Below are positions 7,758-14,854 of a stretch of 22,437 nt of DNA, piece by piece. Numbering within the stretch: the stretch's first letter is position 1; each line of letters opens with the position of its first letter. The DNA is taken from assembly GCA_025980625.1 (NCBI GenBank), contig JAICXG010000011.1:1-22437 (forward strand). The letters run 5' to 3'. Under the pieces are notes generated by a model. It saw nothing but the letters and a program-made list of their open reading frames with translations. It was not told where the DNA came from and did no database searches. Origin of the DNA: Chthoniobacterales bacterium. GTDB taxonomy: Bacteria > Verrucomicrobiota > Verrucomicrobiia > Chthoniobacterales > UBA10450. The translations under genes and the position numbers were made by a program.

Positions 7758-7786
7758 TTGCGATTTCGACCTTCCCCGGCTACTGT
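7758..7786 (+). promoter_or_regulatory. candidate promoter for rpmE operon
   Basis: TTGCGA at 7758-7763 and TACTGT at 7781-7786 are 17 bases apart. Predicted initiation near 7793 would give a leader of about 10 bases before the rpmE ATG. The layout resembles the candidate promoter at 954-982. It was found by eye only. Confidence 0.35.
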
Positions 7787-7803
7787 GCCGACTCTTTTCC
7801 ACC

Positions 7804-8031
7804 ATGAAAGCGGACATTCATCCTGAGTACTACGAGACGGAGATCAGCTGCGCCTGTGGTGCGGTCTATCACACCCGCTCGACCCGCCGGGATATCAAAA
7901 TTGGCATCTGCGCCGCCTGCCATCCGTTTTTCACCGGCGAACAGAAGTTCGTCGATACCGCCGGGCGGGTCGAGAAATTTACTCGTCGCTACGGCAGCAT
8001 GAAGGCCGCACGCGCCGGCAAAAAAGGTTAG
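7804..8031 (+). CDS. rpmE: 50S ribosomal protein L31
   Basis: A 75-residue protein beginning MKADIHPEYYETEISCACG, the standard bacterial L31 N-terminus. It continues with a CAACHPFFTGEQKFVDTAGRVEKF block. Cysteines at 16, 18, 36 and 39 form the zinc-binding set, so this is the C+ (zinc) form rather than the zinc-independent paralogue. L31 bridges the two ribosomal subunits. The basic C-terminal end (KAARAGKKG) is normal. It is the first gene of the rpmE-prfA-prmC-murA run, 65 bases before prfA. No Shine-Dalgarno sequence precedes the ATG. Confidence 0.97.
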   Translation: MKADIHPEYYETEISCACGAVYHTRSTRRDIKIGICAACHPFFTGEQKFVDTAGRVEKFTRRYGSMKAARAGKKG

Positions 8032-8069
8032 CTGACCATCGTCTCGCCGGGGTCCTGACTCCGGCCATT

Positions 8070-8089
8070 CCGCGGTTGAGCGACCGCGG
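8070..8089 (+). promoter_or_regulatory. stem-loop just upstream of prfA start
   Basis: CCGCGGT (8070-8076) pairs perfectly with ACCGCGG (8083-8089) across a six-base loop and is followed by CTTTCCT and the prfA ATG at 8097. The stem is very GC-rich. It could be a weak terminator or attenuator after rpmE, or a structure that limits ribosome access to prfA. The U-tract is too short for a convincing intrinsic terminator. Confidence 0.4.
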
Positions 8090-8096
8090 CTTTCCT

Positions 8097-9173
8097 ATGG
8101 ATTTCCAATCCCTTATCGAGCGTAAACGGGAGCGCTTCCAGCAACTGGAAAGCGAGATCGCCGACCCGCGCCTGTTCGACAATCGCGTGCGCGCGCGCGA
8201 AATCATGCGCGAGCACTCCGCGGTCAAAGCTCTGCTCGCGAAATGGGACGAACTCCGCGTCGTTAGGCGACAACTGATCGACAATCGCGAACTCGCCGCC
8301 TCCGAGGACACCGATCTCGCCCAGATGGCGCAGGAGGAAATCCCGGCGCTCGAAAAGCGCGTCACGGCTCTGGAATTCGAAGTGCAGCTTGCGCTTCTCC
8401 CGCCCGATGAAAGCGACGAGCGCGACGCCATCATCGAGATCCGCGCCGGCACCGGCGGAAGCGAAGCGGCCATCTTCGCGGCCGATCTTTACCGGATGTA
8501 CCATCGTTATGCGGAAATCGCCGGCCTAACGATCGAAGATCTTGAGTCGAGTCCTTCCGAGCTCGGTGGTTTGAAGGAAGCGATCTTCAAGATCTCAGGC
8601 GACTCGGTTTTTCGAAAACTGCGCTACGAGAGCGGCGTGCACCGCGTCCAGCGCGTCCCGGCGACCGAGGCGCAGGGGCGCATCCATACTTCCACCGCGA
8701 CCGTCGCGGTTTTGCCGGAAGCTGAGGAGATCGATCTCGAGCTCAAGCCGGAAGACCTGCGGATCGAAGTCTGCCGCGCCGGCGGCCCAGGCGGTCAGGG
8801 TGTGAACACGACCGATTCGGCGGTGCAGGTGATGCACATCCCGACCGGCCGGATCGTCCGTTGCCAGGACGGGCGGAGCCAGCAGAAGAACAAGGAGAAA
8901 GCGCTCGCCATCCTGCGCGCCCGCCTCCTCGAGGACAAAAAGCGCGAGGAAGAAGCGAAGTATTCCGCAACCCGCAAAAGCCAGATCGGTTCCGGTGGTC
9001 GCGAAGAAAAAATCCGCACCTACAATTTTCCGCAAAACCGGGTCACCGATCACCGCATTGGGCTGACGCTTTACAATCTCGATCGCGAGATGGAAGGCGA
9101 TCTCGAGCAAATGATCAATGCCTTGCAGCACGCCGATCTCGAGGAGCGGCTGAAGGAATCGGCTCTCGCCTAA
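8097..9173 (+). CDS. prfA: Peptide chain release factor 1 (RF1)
   Basis: A 358-residue class I release factor that recognises UAA and UAG and triggers peptide release. The codon-recognition tripeptide P188-A189-T190 lies in RVQRVPATEAQGRIHTS and marks RF1 rather than RF2 (which has SPF). The catalytic GGQ is at residues 232-234 in GGPGGQGVNTTDSAVQV. Length and numbering match the E. coli protein. The ATG at 8097 (MDFQSLIERKRERFQQLE) was preferred to an in-frame TTG at 8076, which lies in the upstream hairpin. Its TAA stop is formed by a copy of the dispersed GCCTAACGA motif. prmC, which methylates the GGQ glutamine, follows after an inverted-repeat insertion. Confidence 0.97.
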   Translation: MDFQSLIERKRERFQQLESEIADPRLFDNRVRAREIMREHSAVKALLAKWDELRVVRRQLIDNRELAASEDTDLAQMAQEEIPALEKRVTALEFEVQLALLPPDESDERDAIIEIRAGTGGSEAAIFAADLYRMYHRYAEIAGLTIEDLESSPSELGGLKEAIFKISGDSVFRKLRYESGVHRVQRVPATEAQGRIHTSTATVAVLPEAEEIDLELKPEDLRIEVCRAGGPGGQGVNTTDSAVQVMHIPTGRIVRCQDGRSQQKNKEKALAILRARLLEDKKREEEAKYSATRKSQIGSGGREEKIRTYNFPQNRVTDHRIGLTLYNLDREMEGDLEQMINALQHADLEERLKESALA

Positions 9174-9196
9174 CGACCGCGAAGGCCTAGAATCAG

Positions 9197-9349
9197 GTCA
9201 TCCTGAACAGAGCGCAGCGAAGTCGAAGGATCCCGAGGCCGAACGTGAAGCGGTCGACGGCCATGCCGATGAAAAAAATTCCCGACTGGCGAAGCTCATT
9301 GGTGGCGCACCGGGATCCTTCGACTTCGCTACGCTCCGCTCGGGATGAC
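9197..9349. repeat. 153-bp inverted-repeat element (REP/MITE-like) between prfA and prmC
   Basis: The left arm (9197-9234, beginning GTCATCCTGAACAGAGCGCA) is the reverse complement of the right arm (9312-9349, ending CGCTCCGCTCGGGATGAC) at 34 of 38 positions. A 77-base spacer separates them. Arms of this 'CATCCTGAGCG...GAAGGATCC' kind are a familiar short dispersed repeat in several bacterial groups, though I cannot confirm copy number here. No transposase or clear target duplication is seen. The right arm ends 8 bases before the prmC ATG, so a transcribed copy would place a long hairpin next to the start codon. Short reading frames across it look spurious. Confidence 0.75.
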
Positions 9350-9357
9350 GAAATATC

Positions 9358-10194
9358 ATGACCGTCCTCGAAGTCCTCCAATCGACCACCGCCTATTTCA
9401 AAAAGCGCGGAATCGAGAACCCGCGGCTCAACGCCGAGCATTTGATCGCTCAGTCGTTAGGTAAGAAGCGCATCGAGCTTTATCTCGAGTTCGCACGGGC
9501 GCTCTCCGAAGCCGAGCTGGCGCCGCTCCGTCAGCTCGTTAGGCGGCGCGGCCAGGGCGAGCCACTCCAGCATTTGCTCGGCACGGTCGAGTTTGGCGAT
9601 CACGTTTTTGTGAGCGACAAACGCGCCCTCATCCCGCGGCCGGAAACCGAGCAACTTGTCGAGTACCTGAGCGATCTCACCTTCCCGCAAAACCCGCGCA
9701 TCCTCGACGTCGGCACTGGCAGCGGCGTGATCATCCTTTCGCTCGCCGCGCGTCTCCCATCGGCGGAGCTGCATGCCGTCGACATTTCCGAGGAAGCGCT
9801 CAGCCTCGCGCGTGAAAACGCCGAGCGGCTCGGCGTCTGCGATCGCATTCAGTTTTCCCGCAGCCATCTGCTCGACCAAATAGAAGGCAAGTTCGACCTG
9901 ATCGTGGCCAACCTTCCGTATGTCGCCGTGAGCGAGGCCGCGCAGCTTTCGCCGGAGATGCGGCACGAGCCTGCGATCGCGCTCTACGGCGGCGAGAGCG
10001 GCGACGAATTGATCCGCGAGTTGATGGCGGTCGCTCCACCACATCTGCGTGCCGGCGGCTGGCTTGCGCTCGAGATCGGACACGGTCAGTCCGAAGCGTT
10101 GAGCCGATTTCTGGAGGAGAAAAATTACCACGACATCGCGGCGAAAAAAGATTATGCAGGAACCCCGCGTTTCCTCTTCGCACGGTATGGATAA
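9358..10194 (+). CDS. prmC: Release-factor glutamine N5-methyltransferase PrmC (HemK)
   Basis: A 278-residue SAM-dependent methyltransferase that methylates the GGQ glutamine of RF1 and RF2. An N-terminal helical domain (about residues 1-80) contains LNAEHLIAQSLG. The family signature LIPRPETEQLVE is at 91-102, SAM motif I ILDVGTGSGVI at 115-125, and the acidic VDISEEAL follows. The substrate-binding tetrapeptide reads NLPY (185-188) instead of the classic NPPY. NLPY variants exist in some lineages, so activity is expected. The ATG at 9358 has no Shine-Dalgarno sequence and sits 8 bases after the inverted-repeat element. The 3' end overlaps murA by 8 bases. Confidence 0.95.
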   Translation: MTVLEVLQSTTAYFKKRGIENPRLNAEHLIAQSLGKKRIELYLEFARALSEAELAPLRQLVRRRGQGEPLQHLLGTVEFGDHVFVSDKRALIPRPETEQLVEYLSDLTFPQNPRILDVGTGSGVIILSLAARLPSAELHAVDISEEALSLARENAERLGVCDRIQFSRSHLLDQIEGKFDLIVANLPYVAVSEAAQLSPEMRHEPAIALYGGESGDELIRELMAVAPPHLRAGGWLALEIGHGQSEALSRFLEEKNYHDIAAKKDYAGTPRFLFARYG

Positions 10195-11449
10195 AATCCT
10201 GATTCACGGCGGCCAACCGCTCTCCGGTTCGATCAAAATCAGCGGCTCGAAAAATTCCGCCCTCCCGATCCTGGCCGCGACTCTGCTCACGCGCGAGCCG
10301 TGCGTTATCCATCGCGTTCCCGACCTGAGCGATACCAATTACATGCTCCAGATCCTGATGCATCTCGGGGCGGAAGTGGAACGCGCCAGCGGCACGGTCA
10401 CGATCAAGGCGGAGAAGGTAAACTCGGTCGCACCTTACGAGGTTGTGCGCAAAATGCGCGCCTCGGTATGTGTCCTCGGGCCATTGTTAGGCCGTTGCAA
10501 GGAGGCGACTGTCTCGCTCCCCGGTGGCTGCGTCATCGGCGATCGCCCGATCGATTTGCATCTCAAAGGATTCGAGTCGTTAGGCGCGGCCGTTCGGGTT
10601 GAGAACGGCAACGTCAAAGTCTTTGCGCCCAAGTTGACCGGCGCGATCGCGAACATGTGTGGCAAGTTTGGTCCGACCGTTCTCGGCACCGACAACGTCA
10701 TGATGGCCGCCGTTCTCGCGAAAGGGGTAACTGTGATCGAGGGCGCCGCCGCCGAACCCGAGGTGTGCGATCTTGCCAATTTCCTGAACAAGATGGGTGC
10801 GAGCATCGAAGGTGCCGGCAGCCGCCGCATCATCATTGAAGGGGTAAAGGAATTGCACGGCGCCGAACACGACATCATCCCGGACCGGATCGAGACCGGC
10901 ACCTTCATGGTCGCGGGCGCGATCTGCGGAAAAGGCGTGACCCTCAACCGGGTCCAACCCGAGCACGTCAGCTCAGTCGCAACCGCGTTGAGCGAGTCGG
11001 GTTTCAACATCGAGAGCACTTCGAGTTCCATCACGGTTTCGCCAAATGGCGCAGTGCTGCGGCCGCTCGAGTTAACCACCGAGCCGTATCCCGGTTTTCC
11101 GACCGACATGCAGGCGCAAATGTGCGCGCTCCTTTCCACGACTGAGGGAAAGAGCGTAATCACCGAGAGCGTTTTTCCCCAGCGTTACATGCATGTCGCG
11201 GAGCTGAAACGAATGGGCGCACATATGCAGATCGAAGGTGCGAGCGCCATTATCCAAGGCGTTGAGCGTTTGTTAGGCGCGCCCGTCATGGCGAGCGACC
11301 TGCGCGCGTCGGCTGCGCTTGTCCTCGCCGGGCTCAAGGCCGACGGCGTTACGGAGGTGCGCCGGGTTTATCACATCGACCGCGGCTACGAGCACCTCGA
11401 CGAAAAGCTGCGCGAGCTCGGCGCGCACATCGAACGTGTGAAGGAATGA
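10187..11449 (+). CDS. murA: UDP-N-acetylglucosamine 1-carboxyvinyltransferase MurA
   Basis: A 420-residue enzyme for the first committed step of peptidoglycan synthesis, enolpyruvyl transfer from PEP to UDP-GlcNAc. Lys22-Asn23 lie in GSKNSALPILA and the catalytic Cys115 in SLPGGCVIGDRPIDLHLKG. Both keep E. coli numbering exactly when ATG 10187 is used (MDKILIHGGQPLSG). Because Cys115 is present rather than Asp, the enzyme should be of the fosfomycin-sensitive type by family knowledge. The C-terminal part has YPGFPTDMQAQMCALLS and DLRASAALVLAGL, both typical. An upstream in-frame ATG at 10154 would add 11 residues unlike the family. The start overlaps the end of prmC by 8 bases. The gene is convergent with the polysaccharide operon, 25 bases from its end. 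Confidence 0.97.
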   Translation: MDKILIHGGQPLSGSIKISGSKNSALPILAATLLTREPCVIHRVPDLSDTNYMLQILMHLGAEVERASGTVTIKAEKVNSVAPYEVVRKMRASVCVLGPLLGRCKEATVSLPGGCVIGDRPIDLHLKGFESLGAAVRVENGNVKVFAPKLTGAIANMCGKFGPTVLGTDNVMMAAVLAKGVTVIEGAAAEPEVCDLANFLNKMGASIEGAGSRRIIIEGVKELHGAEHDIIPDRIETGTFMVAGAICGKGVTLNRVQPEHVSSVATALSESGFNIESTSSSITVSPNGAVLRPLELTTEPYPGFPTDMQAQMCALLSTTEGKSVITESVFPQRYMHVAELKRMGAHMQIEGASAIIQGVERLLGAPVMASDLRASAALVLAGLKADGVTEVRRVYHIDRGYEHLDEKLRELGAHIERVKE

Positions 11450-11474
11450 CGACCTGTCGTTGTCTTCTGAGGAC

Positions 11475-12620
11475 TTAGCTCCTTAGGACCGAGAGATAGG
11501 TCTCCCAAGTCCGCCGCACCATTTTTTCCACCGGGAACTGGCGCGCTCGCGCCGGGCCGGCGAGACGCAACTGTGCGCGGCGTTGCGGCTGCCGCAGCAG
11601 GTCGCTGAGCTGGGTCGCAAGCGCAGAGACATCCGATGTGTCCACCAGCTCCGCCGCGGTTCCCGCCACTTCCGCGGTCGCGGCCGTCGTGCCGCCGAGG
11701 ACACACGCGCCACAGGCGAGCGCCTCCAATACCGGGAGCCCGAAGCCTTCATACAACGAGGGAAAAACGAACACGTCGGCCCGGCGATAAAGCTGTTTCA
11801 ACATCGCGTCGGAAACCGGTCCGAGCCGCACAATCGCCTCCTGTAATTGCAAACGCTGAACCTGCCGCTGGAAGGTTTGTTCCCGCTCTGAAGTAATTAG
11901 ACCGCGGCCGAACAGCGCCAGCTTGAGCTCCGAAAATTCGCGTCGCAACAACGCCAGCGCCTCGAGGAGAGCGCCCAGGTTTTTCCGCGGCTCCAGGTTG
12001 TAGGGCGAGAGGAGCACGAGTTTCCCTGACTGAAAAATTGGATTGTCGCCCAAAAGATGGTCGCCCGGCTCCGTGAAGAAATGCTCTTCCACTCCGTGAC
12101 GAATCACAACGCTCCGCTCATTGCCGATCCCCCAGTAGCGCTTGAGATCGTTCGCCGTGGTTTGCGAGACGCAGATGATCTGATCGGCTCGCCGTTCCAC
12201 CCGCCGGCGATGCGCTCGATAAAGCGGATCGCGCCGGGTTGCCTCGTATTCCGGAAAAATTTCCTCGATCAGGTCGTGTTTCGTGATGATGACCGGGCAG
12301 CGCGCCGTGAGCGGGATCCGATCATGCACGACATGGAGAAGCGAAATCGGTTCAGTCAAAAAACAGCGGAGATAGCCAAACTCGTCGACCAAGAGTGCGC
12401 CGCGGTGATGCCAGGGAATGCGGCGCCGATAAATCCAGGGCGAATCGCGCCCGAAAACATCCTTCAGCTCCGGCACGGGCTCGGGCCGCGAACCGAGGAG
12501 GATGAATTTCTGAGAACCGGCAATCTCGGCCAGCCCGCGAACCAGCTGGACGGTGTAGCGGTAATGTCCCGCCGTCATTTGCAAATGATCGAGGGTGGAG
12601 AAATCGATCGCGATTCTCAT
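11475..12620 (-). CDS. Glycosyltransferase family 4 (GT-B)
   Basis: This 381-residue GT-B retaining glycosyltransferase is the last gene of the polysaccharide operon. The donor-binding half contains LVLLSPYNLEPRKNLGALLEA (about residues 197-217), the start of the Glycos_transf_1 domain. The nucleotide-sugar motif FVFPSLYEGFGLPVLEALAC follows (about 285-305), with the two glutamates of the E-x7-E motif. The N-terminal acceptor half begins MRIAIDFSTLDHL and has VVHDRIPLTARCPVIITKHDL. PYNLEPRKN and the overall type recall mannosyltransferases of O-antigen assembly, but the sugar cannot be fixed. No signal peptide or membrane helix is seen, so it is likely cytoplasmic. The ATG at 12620 overlaps the GT2 stop by four bases (ATGA). 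Confidence 0.9.
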   Translation of the reverse strand: MRIAIDFSTLDHLQMTAGHYRYTVQLVRGLAEIAGSQKFILLGSRPEPVPELKDVFGRDSPWIYRRRIPWHHRGALLVDEFGYLRCFLTEPISLLHVVHDRIPLTARCPVIITKHDLIEEIFPEYEATRRDPLYRAHRRRVERRADQIICVSQTTANDLKRYWGIGNERSVVIRHGVEEHFFTEPGDHLLGDNPIFQSGKLVLLSPYNLEPRKNLGALLEALALLRREFSELKLALFGRGLITSEREQTFQRQVQRLQLQEAIVRLGPVSDAMLKQLYRRADVFVFPSLYEGFGLPVLEALACGACVLGGTTAATAEVAGTAAELVDTSDVSALATQLSDLLRQPQRRAQLRLAGPARARQFPVEKMVRRTWETYLSVLRS

Positions 12621-13519
12621 GCCGGCGCGAACCGTTTGCAGCGCTGAACAAAACGCGTCAGGCCCGGCCCGAGGAGCGCCTGGAGCCCGAGACTAACGAG
12701 CGCAGCATCAGGCAAGATCCGCGTCTCGACGAGGCGAAAGAGCAGCGTGCGCAGAACCGCGGCGCGTGCCCCTAACGAATTGAGCTGATGCACCATGTCG
12801 CCCGCCGCCTGCGCGATCGCGCTCCGCTCTGCACGACTGGCGCCGGCGCGCAGGATCGGTCGATAGATTTTCTCAACGATCTCTCCGTGCATCGCGACCA
12901 GCGCGCGGACGGACTTCGACTGCTCATGCAACCGGTAACGGGAGAACACCTCGGGCACGTAATGAAACTTCACGCCCCGCTCCGCGGCTCGCAGCCAGAG
13001 CTCGTAATCCATGCAGTAATGCAAATCTTCCCGGACTGCGGGCGACACCATGCTCGTGCGAGAGAAACAGGAAGGCTGCGCGATGAAACGATGCGCCAGA
13101 TGCCGCAACCGTGAATACGGTTCGCCGCGAAATTTCTCGATCACCGTCTCCCCATCTTCACCGACGTAAACGCAATCGCCGTAAACCACGCCCACCTCCC
13201 GATTCGCCTCGAAAACATCGGCGACGCGCGCAAGGACACCCGGTTCGAGCAGATCATCGCTGTTTAGCCAACTCCAGATTTCGCCATGCACATGAGCGAA
13301 GCCTTTATTCAAGGCGTGACTTTGTCCGCGGTCCTTCTCGCTTTCCCAATAGCTGAGCAACGGCGCATAACGACGGATGATCTCAAGGCTCGCGTCTGTG
13401 CTGCCGCCATCGATTACGATCAATTCCAGATCGCAAGACTTTTGCTCGAGGACCGAGCGTAGCGTCGCCTCGAGGTATGCGCCCTGATTGAACGAAGGCG
13501 TGACGATGCTGATCTTCAT
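12617..13519 (-). CDS. Glycosyltransferase family 2 (GT-A)
   Basis: A 300-residue inverting glycosyltransferase. The GT-A fold starts with ISIVTPSFNQGAYLEATLRSV, followed by LIVIDGGSTDASLEII and GEIWSWLNSDDLLEPGVL. The SDD (about residue 88) is the metal/nucleotide-binding DXD equivalent. HYCMDYELWLRAAERG at about 165-180 supplies the ED/YELWLR region seen in family 2 enzymes of surface polysaccharide clusters. The C-terminal 90 residues are helical and variable, with no clear transmembrane segment. Both ends overlap neighbours by four bases (ATGA), consistent with translational coupling. Its role is addition of a sugar to the growing glycan; donor and acceptor are unknown. Confidence 0.9.
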   Translation of the reverse strand: MKISIVTPSFNQGAYLEATLRSVLEQKSCDLELIVIDGGSTDASLEIIRRYAPLLSYWESEKDRGQSHALNKGFAHVHGEIWSWLNSDDLLEPGVLARVADVFEANREVGVVYGDCVYVGEDGETVIEKFRGEPYSRLRHLAHRFIAQPSCFSRTSMVSPAVREDLHYCMDYELWLRAAERGVKFHYVPEVFSRYRLHEQSKSVRALVAMHGEIVEKIYRPILRAGASRAERSAIAQAAGDMVHQLNSLGARAAVLRTLLFRLVETRILPDAALVSLGLQALLGPGLTRFVQRCKRFAPA

Positions 13520-14853
13520 GCGCTCACATGTTGCGCTCGCCCGGAGAGTATTTCCTCAAACCATCCGAGGTAATCCGCGATCATGCGCTCGCGTCCAAAT
13601 TGGCGCCGGGCCGCTTCGCCGGCACGCGCACCGAGCGTGTGACGCCGCGCCGGATCATCCAGAAGGTGAGCGGCGGCGTCGGCCATTGCTGAAGGATCGC
13701 CTGGCGGCGTCAGGATTCCCGTTTCCCGGTCGACGATTTGTTCCGGGACCCCGCCGACCGCCGTCGCGACGACCGGGATTTCGCAGGCGAGCGCTTCGAG
13801 AATCGACGTCGGAAAGGTATCCGCGCGCGCGGCATGCAGGTAAAGATCGGCGGCGTGGTAGAAATCCGCGAGCCGCCGCGGGTCATCGAGAAAGGGAACG
13901 AACCGAATCTCCGCGCCGCCTACCGATTCGTTAGGCGAATCGTCCCCGACGGCGAGAAAAATCAAGCGCCGAGCGCGCCGGCGTTCTGCCAGACGACCGA
14001 TCGCGCCGCGCAGCGTTTGGTAATCTTTCCATGCATTCTGGCGAATGCTCAGCGCCGTAAACAGGAGGACGTCGGCATCCGGCGGCAGGCCGAGGCGCGC
14101 CCGGGCCGCGGCGCGATCGCCCGGCCGGAAAATTTCTAAATCAATCCCGTTCGGGATGACGCGGCTCTCGAGCACGGCCGGAGCCAGGATCGAGCGCTTG
14201 ACTTTCTGCATCAGCCAATCGCTCGGCGCAGCGATTCGAAATCGACTGCGCGCGTAAATCCTTCGTTTTCGTTCCCAGTTAAAGGCAGTCGCATCGCGCC
14301 GGACTGCCGGCGGAATCGTCAGGTCGGGACATTGGCCGCAACCGGTCTGCCAGCGCTCGCAGCCTAACGAGTGCGCGCAGTGACCGCTCAGGAGCCAGGC
14401 ATCGTGGAGGGTGAGAACGAGCGGCACGCGCGCCGAAAGCTCCGGGAGAAAACGCAGATCGAAGTAGTCGCGATGCAGGTTGTGGGCGTGCACGATCTGC
14501 GGTTTGAAAGCGGCCAGTTCGAGCAACTGCCGCGTCCCCCGGTAATGGAACGGCTCACGGCCGCGCCAGCGATCGATTTCGTTCGGCAAATCTGCCAGAC
14601 GTGAAAGCTGCCAGCTCAGCTGCGGGAGAACCCGGATCTGCCGCGCGAGCAAAGCGCGGGTCGCCTTGCCTAACGAGCGCCTAACGACTCCGCGCGGGAT
14701 TTCCTGCACCTCTGGGTCGCGGGAAAATTTTGCGCCCGCGGCCAGCGCTGCCCGGCAGCCTGCCTCGTGATAACCGTGCAGAAGATTCAACGCGATCTGC
14801 TCCGCGCCGCCCGCCCGGTCACTTGTGCTCACCAGCAGGATCGCGGGTTTCAT
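13516..14853 (-). CDS. Glycosyltransferase family 4 with Cys-rich acceptor motif
   Basis: A 445-residue GT-B enzyme. It opens with MKPAILLVSTSDRAGGAEQI, the GGAE glycine-rich loop of GT4 proteins, and has VHAHNLHRDYFDL. The stretch from LTLHDAWLLSGHCAHSLGC to CGQCPDL (about residues 145-175) is a Cys/His-rich signature shared by a subgroup of exopolysaccharide glycosyltransferases, perhaps a metal site. The donor domain shows DLYLHAARADTFPTSILEAL and VATAVGGVPEQIVD. The start at 14853 follows the deacetylase stop by one base. An upstream ATG at 14910 would add 19 residues from inside the deacetylase gene. The gene carries several copies of the 9-mer motif, including two only 11 bases apart (14668 and 14679). 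Confidence 0.9.
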   Translation of the reverse strand: MKPAILLVSTSDRAGGAEQIALNLLHGYHEAGCRAALAAGAKFSRDPEVQEIPRGVVRRSLGKATRALLARQIRVLPQLSWQLSRLADLPNEIDRWRGREPFHYRGTRQLLELAAFKPQIVHAHNLHRDYFDLRFLPELSARVPLVLTLHDAWLLSGHCAHSLGCERWQTGCGQCPDLTIPPAVRRDATAFNWERKRRIYARSRFRIAAPSDWLMQKVKRSILAPAVLESRVIPNGIDLEIFRPGDRAAARARLGLPPDADVLLFTALSIRQNAWKDYQTLRGAIGRLAERRRARRLIFLAVGDDSPNESVGGAEIRFVPFLDDPRRLADFYHAADLYLHAARADTFPTSILEALACEIPVVATAVGGVPEQIVDRETGILTPPGDPSAMADAAAHLLDDPARRHTLGARAGEAARRQFGRERMIADYLGWFEEILSGRAQHVSA

Positions 14854-14854
14854 C

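Noticed and set aside
7803..7806. Start codons of rpmE (plus) and the adenylate-forming enzyme (minus, ATG 7805) could overlap within one CATG.
   Set aside because: The minus-strand residues before the GTG at 7757 are basic and low-complexity (KSRHSSRGRSKSQ), unlike the family, and a promoter-like sequence for rpmE lies in this stretch. The later GTG is more likely.
9193..9441. An 82-codon minus-strand frame across the prfA-prmC spacer.
   Set aside because: It reads through both arms of the inverted repeat and gives the kind of spurious peptide such repeats produce (SSRAERSEVEGSR). It also overlaps the start of prmC.
11446..11474. A weak ACGA/TCGT hairpin after murA as a possible terminator.
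   Set aside because: Only four pairs, a four-base loop and no T-run; too weak to annotate. The 25-base gap between the convergent genes shows nothing better.
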